Made by a program: the position numbers and the translations under genes. From assembly GCA_022565695.1 (NCBI GenBank), contig JAIUME010000001.1, forward strand, positions 372,001-436,000: a DNA stretch of 64,000 nucleotides, written 5' to 3'. How positions within the stretch are numbered: the stretch's first letter is position 1; the number at the start of each line of letters is the position of its first letter. A model generated the notes under the pieces. The model worked only from the letters and a program-made list of their open reading frames with translations, was not told the origin of the DNA and searched no databases. This DNA comes from Alcanivorax sp. GTDB taxonomy: Bacteria > Pseudomonadota > Gammaproteobacteria > Pseudomonadales > Alcanivoracaceae. This document shows positions 28,678 to 37,475 of this stretch, in pieces.

Positions 28678-29589
28678 TCAGGCCGCTCTGCTGCCGGATG
28701 TTGCGGCGGCGGGTAAGATATCGCCGCATACCGGGTTTTGCTTTGGCATCGCAGGTGCTGCGAGCACGCACTCGGCCGGCGGCAGGATTGGCATATGGTG
28801 GATCATCCGCCGTTCGCTGCGCAGGTAGGTTTCCGGCGTCATGCCGGACATGGCGCGGAACTCACGAATCAGATGCGCCTGATCGTAGTAGCCGTTATCC
28901 AGCGCCAGCAATGACCAGTCCGCTTCCTGCAGATTGGTGGTCCGATACAGCAGGTTGGTGAAGCGCTGAAGCCGGGCGAAGACTTTCGGCGGTACCCCGA
29001 CCGTGTCGGTGAAAATCTGCTGGAAGCGTCGCTGGCCAAGGCCCAACTCGTTGGCCAGCGGTGAAATGCGCTGGGCAGGGTTGAGGCTGAGCCGGGCCAC
29101 GGCTTCCGTGACGGCAGGATGCGGGCTCAGGATCAACTGCTGCAGTAACGCGGATTCCAGCAGACGGAAGCGCTGCGCGTCGTCAGTGGCGGCCAATAGT
29201 TGTTCGTGCAACGTGAGGCTGCGGTCGCCCCAGAATTCAGCCAGATTCAGCGTTTCGTTGTGCAGCACACGGGAAGACCCGCCCAGGAACGGCTGGCTGC
29301 CGCCAGGCAGGAAACTCGCGCCCATGACATGCTTCTGGGTCACCGTATCAATAGTGATATCCCGGGTATGGACGCCGCAGATGAAGGGGCCGGTAAAGTG
29401 TGCCTTCCGGGCCCCATAGGGCCCTTCATACAGGGTAGCCGGGTTATCCGTCAGGGGAATCACCAGTGTGGCGCGGCCATCCGGCAGCAGGCGCTCGCGG
29501 CAAAACGGCAGCCCGGGTGACGAAGCGATCCACAGCTCGCTGATGTAGCGGGACAGAGGTGGTCCCGGCACCCTGAAGGTATGAAACAT
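28678..29589 (-). CDS. AraC-family transcriptional regulator
   Basis: This is a 303-residue regulator. The N-terminal half is the ligand-type domain typical of this subgroup (RERLLPDGRATLVIPL, ASFLPGGSQPFLG). The AraC double helix-turn-helix follows at about 165-265 (ISPLANELGLGQRRFQQIFTD, LLALDNGYYDQAHLIREFRAMSGMTPETYL). A 40-residue A/P-rich tail follows. It lies between the DUF4124 gene and the HMG-CoA lyase gene, same strand as the latter. Its target is not evident. Confidence 0.9.
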   Translation of the reverse strand: MFHTFRVPGPPLSRYISELWIASSPGLPFCRERLLPDGRATLVIPLTDNPATLYEGPYGARKAHFTGPFICGVHTRDITIDTVTQKHVMGASFLPGGSQPFLGGSSRVLHNETLNLAEFWGDRSLTLHEQLLAATDDAQRFRLLESALLQQLILSPHPAVTEAVARLSLNPAQRISPLANELGLGQRRFQQIFTDTVGVPPKVFARLQRFTNLLYRTTNLQEADWSLLALDNGYYDQAHLIREFRAMSGMTPETYLRSERRMIHHMPILPPAECVLAAPAMPKQNPVCGDILPAAATSGSRAA

Positions 29590-29670
29590 GACACAGGCCG
29601 AAAAAAAACAGTGCCAGCAGATTACTCCCTGACAGCCGGGTGCGCCACAGTTTGACCGATCAGTGCACCG

Positions 29671-30594
29671 TCAGGGCGCGCAAACGGTTTTGCCGCGCGC
29701 TTCCTGGGACGCCATCCAGCGCAGGATGCGGCCGCCCAGCACCTGCCCGGTAGCGGCTTCGGCGATGGCAACGGCGGCGCGCAACCCATTGATATCTATG
29801 CCGGTATCGAAGCCCGCCGAGGACAGCAGATAGGCCAGATCCTCGGTGGCCACATTGCCCGTGGCGCCCGGCGCAAAGGGGCAGCCACCCAGCCCGCCCA
29901 CCGAGGCATCGAAACGGCGGATGCCCAGATCGCAGGCCGCCCAGGCCATGGCGCCGGCCAGGCCCCGGGTGTCGTGCAGATGCACGTAAAAGCGCTCGGC
30001 GCCGTAGGTCTGCACCAACGGCGCCATGATGTCTTTCATCTGTTGCGGGTTGCCGCCGCCGATGGTGTCGGCGATGGCGATCTCGTCACTGCCTGCCTCG
30101 ATCATGCGCCGGGTCAGGGCCAGCGTGACATCCACCGGGGTCGGCCCGTCATAGGGGCAGGCGAAGGCGCCGGAAATGTAGGTGCGAGTCGCAATTCCAT
30201 CGGCCCTGGCCGCCGCGATGATGCGCTCGCAGCTTTCGCTGGCCTGGTCCAGAGACATGTTCAGGTTGCGCTGGTTGAAGGTGTCGGTGGTCGACAGCAC
30301 CAGGCCCACGGTGGGATAGCCCTTGTCACGGGCCATCTCGTACCCGCGCAGATTCGGCACCAGCGCGGTGTAATGGAGGTCTGCCCGCTGCGGCAGCCTG
30401 TCGGTCAGGGCGGCGGCATCGGCCATCTGCGGCACGGCCTTGGGGTGCACGAAGCTCACCGGCTCCAGATAGCGCACGCCGGCGGCAATCAGTGCTTCGG
30501 CAAGCCGCGCCTTGTCGTCGGTGCTGACGTGCTGCGGCTGGTTCTGCAGGCCGTCGCGCAGGCCGACCTCGTTGATGATCACCTTCTCTTTCAT
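29671..30594 (-). CDS. mvaB: Hydroxymethylglutaryl-CoA lyase
   Basis: This 307-residue TIM-barrel enzyme cleaves HMG-CoA to acetyl-CoA and acetoacetate, the last step of leucine and isovalerate breakdown. The sequence shows NEVGLRDGLQNQ near the start (metal-binding Asp), SFVHPKAVPQMADA, the metal-site HLHDTRG and the catalytic-cysteine loop GGLGGCPFAPGATGN. It starts at 30594; the frame extends upstream but without family sequence. No other leucine-degradation genes are adjacent. Confidence 0.95.
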   Translation of the reverse strand: MKEKVIINEVGLRDGLQNQPQHVSTDDKARLAEALIAAGVRYLEPVSFVHPKAVPQMADAAALTDRLPQRADLHYTALVPNLRGYEMARDKGYPTVGLVLSTTDTFNQRNLNMSLDQASESCERIIAAARADGIATRTYISGAFACPYDGPTPVDVTLALTRRMIEAGSDEIAIADTIGGGNPQQMKDIMAPLVQTYGAERFYVHLHDTRGLAGAMAWAACDLGIRRFDASVGGLGGCPFAPGATGNVATEDLAYLLSSAGFDTGIDINGLRAAVAIAEAATGQVLGGRILRWMASQEARGKTVCAP

Positions 30595-30778
30595 GGCTGC
30601 TCTTTCATGGTAGGGACGAAATGCCTGTGCTGACCCGAGGCTGACAAGTCTGCCACTCCGTGGGGGATGATGCACCCCGGACAGGAAAGCGCCTGGATAA
30701 TGGACAGATAGGTCATTGAACCGGATCAGGGGCGTGAATACAGTCTGAAGACCGTAGACAACCCTGGGCGTATCCGCC

Positions 30779-31399
30779 ATGGCGCAGACCACTGATCCCG
30801 CACCGCCGGCCAGACTGAAACACATCAATCATGTTGCGTTTCGCTGCCGCGACGCCGAACAGACCCGCTGGTTTTACGAGGACGTACTGGGCCTGCCCCT
30901 GACCATGGCGCTGACCTTTGACGAAGAGCCCGGGTCGTCGCGCAAGGTCGACTATATGCACCTGTTCTTCGAAATGGCGGATGGCAACTTCATCGCTTTC
31001 TTCGATGCCCCGGAGAGCATGGATGAAATGCAGTTCCGCCCCAGGCACGCCTTCGATCTGCACCTGGCCTTTGAGGTGGACACCCTGGAAGAGTTGAAGG
31101 CCTGGCGCCGACGGATCAACCAGGCCGGCCGGCCCTGCTTCGGCCCCATCGATCACGACATGCTGCACTCCATCTATATGTACGACCCCAACGGCATTCA
31201 GGTGGAGATCACCATCAAGGACACGGACTACCGCAATATCGTTGCGGCGGACAAGGCAAAAGCCCATGACGTGCTGGCGGCCTGGACCGACAAGACGCGC
31301 GCCCTGAAACAGCAAAAATGCGGCGCGGCCCTGGATCAACGAAGCCTGGATACCAGCAAGGCTGATTTCAGTGGCTTGCGTAAAACGGACAAGGCCTGA
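30779..31399 (+). CDS. VOC-superfamily (glyoxalase/dioxygenase-like) protein
   Basis: This is a 206-residue protein with the paired beta-alpha-beta-beta-beta modules of the vicinal-oxygen-chelate fold. The first starts LKHINHVAFRCRDAEQTRWFYED and the second includes DLHLAFEVDTLEELKAW and YMYDPNGIQVEI. The metal-ligand positions (His in HINHVAF, His in DLHLAF, Glu in IQVEI) are present, so it is probably a metalloenzyme such as a ring-cleaving dioxygenase, isomerase or lyase. The substrate is unknown. Its stop codon overlaps the next start (TGATG), which links it with the alpha/beta hydrolase. The C-terminal 40 residues are polar and may be disordered. Confidence 0.85.
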   Translation: MAQTTDPAPPARLKHINHVAFRCRDAEQTRWFYEDVLGLPLTMALTFDEEPGSSRKVDYMHLFFEMADGNFIAFFDAPESMDEMQFRPRHAFDLHLAFEVDTLEELKAWRRRINQAGRPCFGPIDHDMLHSIYMYDPNGIQVEITIKDTDYRNIVAADKAKAHDVLAAWTDKTRALKQQKCGAALDQRSLDTSKADFSGLRKTDKA

Positions 31400-32559
31400 T
31401 GCACAAATACGCCTACACCCGCACCCCGTACCTGATCACCTTCGCCGAGCGGGCCAGCTTCAAGGACACCTACGCCGGCCCCGCAGATTTTGTCGCCCTG
31501 GAGGCGCATCTGCTGAAACCGGAACGCACCAGCGATACCGTGCTGGTGTTCATGCATCCCGTTGGTGGCGGCGCCTACCTGCCGATGGTCTCGGCACTGG
31601 CCAAGGCGGGCTGGCATGTCATTTACTGCAACAGCCGTTACCGGGGCAACGACAGCGCCCTGATCATGGAAAAGGTCGCGGCGGATCTGGGCGCCTGCAT
31701 TCGCGATGCCCGCGAACGCCTGGGCTACCGGCGCGTGGTGCTGGCCGGCTGGTCCGGCGGTGGCTCACTTAGCCTGTTCTATCAGGCCGAAGCGGAGCAA
31801 CCGCAGATCACCCACACCCCCGCCGGTGACCCCTATGATCTGACGCGCCATGCCCTGATACCGGCGGACGGCATCATGCTGCTGGCGGCGCATATTTCCC
31901 GCGCCGGCACACTGACGGAATGGCTCGATCCCTCGGTGCTGGATGAGCACAATCCGGAAGATCGGGATCTGTCCCTGGATATCTATCACCCGGACTGCCC
32001 GGCGCAGCCGCCCTACGATGACGCCTTCGTCGCACGCTTCCGCGCTGCCCAGATTGCCCGCAATCGTCGTATCACGGCGTGGGTTCAGGCGCAGCTGGCC
32101 GCGCATCGCGCCGCAGGCAAACCGGATGAAGAAACCGGCTTCGTGACCCACCGCACCATGTGTGATGTGCGCTGGCTCGACCCGACCCAGGACGCTAACG
32201 AGCGCACGCCGGGACAGTGTTATCTGGGCGATCCGCGACAAGTGAACAACGGCCCGGTAGCCCTGGCACGGTTCAACACCCTGCGCGGCTGGATGAGCCA
32301 GTGGAGCTATGACCACAGCCGCGCCAACGGCCTCACCGCCGCCGCCCGCATCAGTGTGCCAACGCTGGTGATCGGCAATGGCGCAGACGATGCCTGCACC
32401 CCGTCACACACGCATCGGCTTTATCAGGCTATCGGCCACGACAACAAGACGCTCAGGGAAATTCCGGGCGCCAACCATTACTACTTCGGGCAATCGGACA
32501 AACTGGCCCAGGCCGTGGCCTGCTGCGACGAGTGGCTTGTGGCGCAGCGCTTCGACTGA
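31399..32559 (+). CDS. Alpha/beta-fold hydrolase
   Basis: This 386-residue cytoplasmic hydrolase has an oxyanion-hole HPVGGG near residue 53. The nucleophile elbow is GWSGGG with S119, a likely acid lies in GNGADDACTPSH near 330, and a His in GANHYYF near 358 completes the triad. The central 220 residues include a large cap-like insertion. Translation is coupled to the VOC protein by TGATG. The pairing recalls meta-cleavage pathways, in which a ring-cleavage dioxygenase is followed by a hydrolase, but the substrate cannot be read from the sequence. Confidence 0.85.
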   Translation: MHKYAYTRTPYLITFAERASFKDTYAGPADFVALEAHLLKPERTSDTVLVFMHPVGGGAYLPMVSALAKAGWHVIYCNSRYRGNDSALIMEKVAADLGACIRDARERLGYRRVVLAGWSGGGSLSLFYQAEAEQPQITHTPAGDPYDLTRHALIPADGIMLLAAHISRAGTLTEWLDPSVLDEHNPEDRDLSLDIYHPDCPAQPPYDDAFVARFRAAQIARNRRITAWVQAQLAAHRAAGKPDEETGFVTHRTMCDVRWLDPTQDANERTPGQCYLGDPRQVNNGPVALARFNTLRGWMSQWSYDHSRANGLTAAARISVPTLVIGNGADDACTPSHTHRLYQAIGHDNKTLREIPGANHYYFGQSDKLAQAVACCDEWLVAQRFD

Positions 32560-32649
32560 GCTTGCTTTGACTGGCTCAGGGTTGAGGCCTATTGTCAGGC
32601 GGGGGGCGCATCAGGCGGCGCAGTCAGGACGTTCTGGGAGAGGGAATAC

Positions 32650-33528
32650 ATGCTGCAACTGATCGGGATCCTGTTGGGCCTGGTACTGCTGGGAACGGGC
32701 CTCCAGACGCTGGGGTTTTACGCCATCTGGTACTACGAGCGACGCACCTCGGCCGAACTGGCGGTGGTGCCCGGCGAGACGCCGGTGCGTATGTTGCCCG
32801 GTGCCATCGCCATGCTGGCGGAATGGGCGGCCATGACGATACTGGTGCTCAGCTATCCCCTGCGGTTGTTGCACGATGCCTCGCCGGTCAAGGACCGGGC
32901 GCCGGGCACCACGCCAGTGATTCTGGTGCACGGCTACGGCGGCGACAGCGCCAATTTTCTCTGGTTGCAGTGGCGCCTCAAGCGGCGCGGCTGGCGCAAT
33001 GTGTATGCGGTCAGCTACACACCGCCCACCATCGATGCGCGCAAGCTGGCGGCGCAGGTGCGTGATCATGTGGAAAAAGTGCTGCAGGTGACCGGCGCCC
33101 GCAAGGCACACCTGGTATGCCACAGCATGGGCGGCCCACTGACCCGCTATGCCCTGCATCATCTGGGGCTGGCGGGCAAACTGGACAAGGTCGTGACACT
33201 GGGCTCGCCCCACGCGGGCTCTCGCATCGCCAATCTGTTTCCGGCCCTCGGTGCTGCCGGACAGATGCGCTACAACAGCGCCTTCCTTCAGGAACTGAAT
33301 GCCCTGGATCCGACACCGGGCGATGCGACCTTCTACTCGATCTACTCCAACTTCGATGATTTCGTTTTGCCCAGTAGCACGGCCGTACTGGGTGGCAATG
33401 CCACCAATATTCATGTGCCCTACCACGGTCACTGTGCGTTGCTGTACAGCGGTGCTGTGCTGCGAGAGATAGAGCACTGTCTCAAGCACCAGCCGCAACG
33501 CCCGGATGGGGCGGTGGTCGAGTCCTGA
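32650..33528 (+). CDS. Membrane-anchored lipase-like alpha/beta hydrolase
   Basis: This is a 292-residue protein with a hydrophobic N-terminal anchor (LIGILLGLVLLGTGLQ) and a lipase-type fold. HGYGGDSANF near 94 is the oxyanion region, HSMGG with S159 is the nucleophile elbow, GSPHAG is typical of triacylglycerol lipases, and a His in HGHCALL is the probable catalytic base. It is likely a periplasmic or membrane-associated esterase or lipase acting on acylglycerols or other esters. It begins 90 bp after the upstream hydrolase. Confidence 0.85.
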   Translation: MLQLIGILLGLVLLGTGLQTLGFYAIWYYERRTSAELAVVPGETPVRMLPGAIAMLAEWAAMTILVLSYPLRLLHDASPVKDRAPGTTPVILVHGYGGDSANFLWLQWRLKRRGWRNVYAVSYTPPTIDARKLAAQVRDHVEKVLQVTGARKAHLVCHSMGGPLTRYALHHLGLAGKLDKVVTLGSPHAGSRIANLFPALGAAGQMRYNSAFLQELNALDPTPGDATFYSIYSNFDDFVLPSSTAVLGGNATNIHVPYHGHCALLYSGAVLREIEHCLKHQPQRPDGAVVES

Positions 33529-33650
33529 TGCAGAGCAAAGCCCTGATACACGTCAAACGATGGTCGTAGTGCGCTTGAGCATCGGCGCCCATAGGGTGAT
33601 GATAAAAGCTCACGCTCATTCTGCAGAGCGACTTGTTCAGGAGAACCACT

Positions 33651-34145
33651 ATGTCAGACCCGAAGACCGCACAACCTCAGGCCGCCCAGCACGGTGCTAC
33701 CGTGACCTGGCACCTGGCACCGCGCGCAGAATTCTCGGCACAACATTACAATCAGGATCATGAATGGACCTTCCCCGGTGGCGAAGTGGTCCCGGCCTCC
33801 TCCTCCCCGCACTACAACGGCACCGCCAGCCGGGTGAATCCGGAAGAAGCCGTGATCGCCTCCCTGGCCAGTTGCCACATGCTGACGTTCCTGGCGCTGG
33901 CAGCCAAGAAACAACTGCGCGTGGTCAGCTACCTGGATCGCGCCACGGCGGTGCTGGGCAAGAACGAACAGGGCCGTATGGCGATCACCGACATCACCCT
34001 GCGCCCGCGCGTGGTGTTTGATGATGAAGCCTGCCCCGATGAGCCGACCCTCAAGGCGCTGCACCATGAAGCCCATGAGCGTTGCTTTATTGCCAACACA
34101 CTCAATGCCCGCATGACCCTGGAGCCGGAAATCCTCGAGCTCTGA
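33651..34145 (+). CDS. OsmC-family peroxiredoxin-like protein
   Basis: This is a 164-residue protein of the OsmC/Ohr superfamily. It has the conserved core EEAVIASLASCHMLTFLALAA with a cysteine, and a second cysteine near the C-terminus in HERCFIANTL, the pair needed for thiol-dependent organic hydroperoxide reduction. The start at 33651 is preceded by CAGGAGA. It is a stand-alone gene and plausibly protects against lipid peroxides. Confidence 0.9.
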   Translation: MSDPKTAQPQAAQHGATVTWHLAPRAEFSAQHYNQDHEWTFPGGEVVPASSSPHYNGTASRVNPEEAVIASLASCHMLTFLALAAKKQLRVVSYLDRATAVLGKNEQGRMAITDITLRPRVVFDDEACPDEPTLKALHHEAHERCFIANTLNARMTLEPEILEL

Positions 34146-34203
34146 CGGATGCGCGCTGATGCACCCAAGGCCACCGCCGGTACGGTCATTGTGCCGGTGG
34201 CCC

Positions 34204-35955
34204 TTACTCGACCTCGATATCCGGATTGAACAGGCGCAGGAAGCGCGCCAGACCGATTCGCCCACCCTCGACAAATTCATAATCCCGCGCCAGTGCCACG
34301 GCGGGATTGCGCAGGCCGGCCAGCAGCTGCTGGAACCGCAAGCTGTTCACGCGCACGTGAATATCCGCATCCTCCACCGCACCGGGCACGACCTCGGTGA
34401 CGCCCCGTCGCACGATCAGGGTGTAGCGCTGATCCAGGTCGGTAAAGTCGAACACGGTTTTCTGATGAACATCCCAGGCCGCCTCGCCATCCAGCGCCAC
34501 CGCCAGCCCATCGAAATAGACCGACAGGGGCACGCTGCCGAGCATGGCATCGTCCGGCGTGAAAATGCGATCAGGCACCACGAAGTCGCCCGCCAGTTCC
34601 CCGGCGTGGGTGAGATAGTAATGCCGGGCGTTGGGGTTGATCTCGCTTTCCGCCAGGGCGCGCAAGGCGCGAATACGCGCGGCGCGGCCCGCCTCGTGGG
34701 TTGGCGCCTCCCGCAACAGGATATCTGTGAGCTCCAGCACCCACTGCGCGTCACCGGCGGCCTCTGCCTCGTCAATGGCCTCCGCCAGCGCGGCTTGGCC
34801 GCCAATCAGCGCCGTCAGCCGCCGCGCCCGCTCATCCGGCGGAGTGGGGTGCAGGTTGCTCGGGTTGCTGTCGAACCAGCCCAGCTGACCCTGATAGATC
34901 ATGCGTGCAGCCCACTCCGGTTTGCCATAGAAGAACTGCAGATAAGGTGATTCGGCCAGATGGGGCGGCAGGCGCAGGCGCGGCGCCAGTTCGTCGGGTG
35001 TCATGCCGGCGTTCATCATGCGCAGGGTCTGGTCGAACACATAGCGGATGGCGTCGCGGTAATCCGTCAGCAGGCGATCGACGTTTTCGGCACCGTGTAT
35101 CGGCCGCGTGTGGCTGGGCACCATGATCTCCGCACCCAGGCTGCGCATCAGGTCGAGACTGTCGGCCCAGGTTTTCGGGTCGCGGTAGCTGGTGCCGCGA
35201 ATGGTGTAGAGGTTGGGGAATGCCTTGTAAATATTGTCACCGGGCAGCAGCACCTTCTGTTCAGGCAGCCATATCAGAATCTGGTCGTCGGTTTCCCCTG
35301 GCGCATGTTTGAGCACCAGCTGCACCCCGGCAATCTCGACCTCCAGCGTGTCGCGAAAAGTGTGCGTCGGGCGCAGCATGTTGACCGTGGAATCACTGTG
35401 GGCATCCACGAAGGGCCCGATACCGACGTTGGAGCGCGCCGCGTCCTCCAGCAGATTGCCGTACATGTGCATCGAGCGGCGGGTGATCACCGGCTGCAAC
35501 ACGCTGAAGATCTTGTCGGCTTCCTGCATCAGCGTGTCATGGGCATATACCGCCACCTCGGTGCCCGGCGTGACGAACGCGGCGGCGCCAAAGATATGAT
35601 CAGGGTGGGAGTGGGTATAGATCAGCGCTTTCACCGGCTTGTCAGTAATAGCCCGGAACCGCTCCGCCACCCGATGCCCTGCTTCCATGGATTCCATGGT
35701 ATCGACGATGATCACGCCGTCATCGCCCTCGATCATGATCGAATTGGCGATACCGAAGCCGATGGCGACATGGATGTTATCGGTGACCTGAATGACGTCC
35801 TCCGCAAACTCGTCACCGTGGGCGTGCAGCGCCTCCGGTGTGGCGGCGGGCGGATAGCTGGCGGCCGGCTCGCGGTCGCAGCCGGTCAGTGCCAGCAGGC
35901 CGAGCAGTAGCAGGGGGAAGACTGGCTGTGTCAGTCGGGGGAGGTCCAGGCGCAT
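34204..35955 (-). CDS. BDS1-type alkyl/aryl-sulfatase, predicted lipoprotein
   Basis: This 583-residue metallo-beta-lactamase-fold sulfatase would hydrolyse primary alkyl sulfates such as dodecyl sulfate to alcohol and sulfate. The metal motif THSHPDH is at 114-120. Further family features are HAPGETDDQI, the alkylsulfatase dimerisation region (about 300-440) and a C-terminal SCP2-like domain (RRGVTEVVPGAVEDADIHVRV). The N-terminus has a lipoprotein signal with LTGC (C26), which suggests periplasmic membrane attachment. It is divergent from an acyl-CoA dehydrogenase gene, so the released alcohol could enter beta-oxidation (inference). Confidence 0.9.
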   Translation of the reverse strand: MRLDLPRLTQPVFPLLLLGLLALTGCDREPAASYPPAATPEALHAHGDEFAEDVIQVTDNIHVAIGFGIANSIMIEGDDGVIIVDTMESMEAGHRVAERFRAITDKPVKALIYTHSHPDHIFGAAAFVTPGTEVAVYAHDTLMQEADKIFSVLQPVITRRSMHMYGNLLEDAARSNVGIGPFVDAHSDSTVNMLRPTHTFRDTLEVEIAGVQLVLKHAPGETDDQILIWLPEQKVLLPGDNIYKAFPNLYTIRGTSYRDPKTWADSLDLMRSLGAEIMVPSHTRPIHGAENVDRLLTDYRDAIRYVFDQTLRMMNAGMTPDELAPRLRLPPHLAESPYLQFFYGKPEWAARMIYQGQLGWFDSNPSNLHPTPPDERARRLTALIGGQAALAEAIDEAEAAGDAQWVLELTDILLREAPTHEAGRAARIRALRALAESEINPNARHYYLTHAGELAGDFVVPDRIFTPDDAMLGSVPLSVYFDGLAVALDGEAAWDVHQKTVFDFTDLDQRYTLIVRRGVTEVVPGAVEDADIHVRVNSLRFQQLLAGLRNPAVALARDYEFVEGGRIGLARFLRLFNPDIEVE

Positions 35956-36145
35956 GGGGTGTTCCTCGTGTTGTTCTTGTCTGGGGAGCGAAAACGCACG
36001 CTTGTCATCCTAGGACAGCCGTTCCACTAAACCCTTGTCATTACGCGCCATAAATACGGCTCATCGGGCACACCTGAAAATTCGCCCGGCGGCGCGCTTT
36101 TCCCTACAATCAGCACCCGTCATTATTTTCTCAGGGCTGCCAACC

Positions 36146-37288
36146 ATGCTTGATCAGAGCGAAATCGACCTTTTTCGGGACACTTTCCGCAAATATCTGG
36201 AAAAAGAGATCCTGCCGCACTACGCGAAATGGGAGAAGGAAGAGATCCTGCCCCGGGAAGTCTGGACCGGCCTGGGCGAGAACGGCTTCCTGTGTGTTGA
36301 CGTGCCGGAAGCCTATGGCGGCTACGGCGCTTCTTTCCGCCTGTCTGCCATCATCGTCGAGGAAGCCTCGCGCATGGGCTTCGGCGGCCTGGCCTCCAAC
36401 ATCTCTGTGCATTCCGACATCGTCGCGCCCTACATCTTCAATCTGGGCACCGAAGAGCAGAAGCAGACCTGGTTGCCGAAGATGGTGTCCGGTGAAGCCA
36501 TCGGTGCCATCGGCATGACCGAGCCCGGTGCCGGTTCCGACCTGCAGGGCATGAAGACCCGCGCCGAGCGCGATGGCGATCACTTCGTCATCAACGGCCA
36601 GAAGACCTTCATCACCAACGGCCAGCACAGCAACGTCATTGTGCTGGCGACCAAGACCGACCCCAATGCCGGCGCCAAAGGCATGACCCTGTTCACTGTG
36701 GATACGTCCCTGCCCGGTTTTGCCCGCGGCCGTAACCTGGAAAAGATGGGCCATCATTGCGCGGACACCTCCGAGCTGTTCTTCGAGAACGTCAAGGTCG
36801 GCGCCGACCAGATCCTCGGCGGCGAAGGCAAAGGCTTTGCCAACCTGATGAACGAACTGCCCCGGGAGCGTCTGATTCTGGCGGTGGGCGCCATCGGTGC
36901 CTGCGAAGGCATGATTGCCCGTACCGTGGAATACGTACAGGAGCGCAAGGCGTTCGGCAAATCCATCGCCCAGTTCCAGAACACCCGCTTCACCCTGGCG
37001 GACCTGCAGGCGCAGGTAGCCGTGAACAAGGCGTTTGTGGCGCAGTGTGCGGATGAGCTGGATCGTGGTGAACTGACCGCCGTCAACGCCTCCATCGCCA
37101 AGCTCACCACCACCGAGCTGCAAGGCGTGGTGGCGGATCAGTGCCTGCAACTCTTTGGTGGCTACGGCTACATGCAGGAATACCCGATTTCACGGGATTA
37201 CGTGGATGCGCGGATTCAGCGGATCTATGGTGGGACCAGTGAAGTGATGAAGGAAATCATTGCGCGGGATTTGCTTGGGCGGGCGTGA
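36146..37288 (+). CDS. Acyl-CoA dehydrogenase, long-chain type
   Basis: This 380-residue FAD enzyme introduces the trans-2,3 double bond in acyl-CoA. Motifs are IGMTEPGAGSDLQGM, KTFITNGQHSN, GGYGYMQEYPISRDYVDARI and RIYGGTSEVMKEI. The usual catalytic Glu of the YEGT motif is Gly (361-364). A Glu at 254 in GACEGM occupies the position used in long-chain and isovaleryl-CoA enzymes, so activity is expected with long or branched chains. I start it at 36146, where the family sequence begins. Located between an alkyl-sulfatase and the AlkB block, it fits alkane or alkyl chain degradation. Confidence 0.93.
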   Translation: MLDQSEIDLFRDTFRKYLEKEILPHYAKWEKEEILPREVWTGLGENGFLCVDVPEAYGGYGASFRLSAIIVEEASRMGFGGLASNISVHSDIVAPYIFNLGTEEQKQTWLPKMVSGEAIGAIGMTEPGAGSDLQGMKTRAERDGDHFVINGQKTFITNGQHSNVIVLATKTDPNAGAKGMTLFTVDTSLPGFARGRNLEKMGHHCADTSELFFENVKVGADQILGGEGKGFANLMNELPRERLILAVGAIGACEGMIARTVEYVQERKAFGKSIAQFQNTRFTLADLQAQVAVNKAFVAQCADELDRGELTAVNASIAKLTTTELQGVVADQCLQLFGGYGYMQEYPISRDYVDARIQRIYGGTSEVMKEIIARDLLGRA

Positions 37289-37337
37289 TTTTCGGGTTGG
37301 GTGTGATCTGAGAGTAGGGGTGGGTGCTGGGAGTGAT

Positions 37338-37428
37338 GGTGCGCTTCGCTGCGCTCAGCACACCCTACGGGCGCTCCGTAGTAGGCATCGTGGGCGTAGG
37401 GTGTGCTGAGCCAAAGGCGAAGCGCACC
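37338..37428. repeat. REP-like inverted repeat pair
   Basis: The arms 37338-37368 and 37396-37428 are inverted copies of one element that reads, from one end, GTAGGGTGTGCTGAGC and ends GCGAAGCGCACC. The second arm differs by a few bases in the centre. The same unit occurs at 52019-52049, and there the sequence is identical to the first arm. It sits between two convergent genes (acyl-CoA dehydrogenase and gntR), the usual place for REP-type extragenic palindromes. Confidence 0.82.
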
Positions 37429-37475
37429 GCCACTTCCAGAAGGCACCAAAACCCGGTGCCCCACCACCCAAACTA

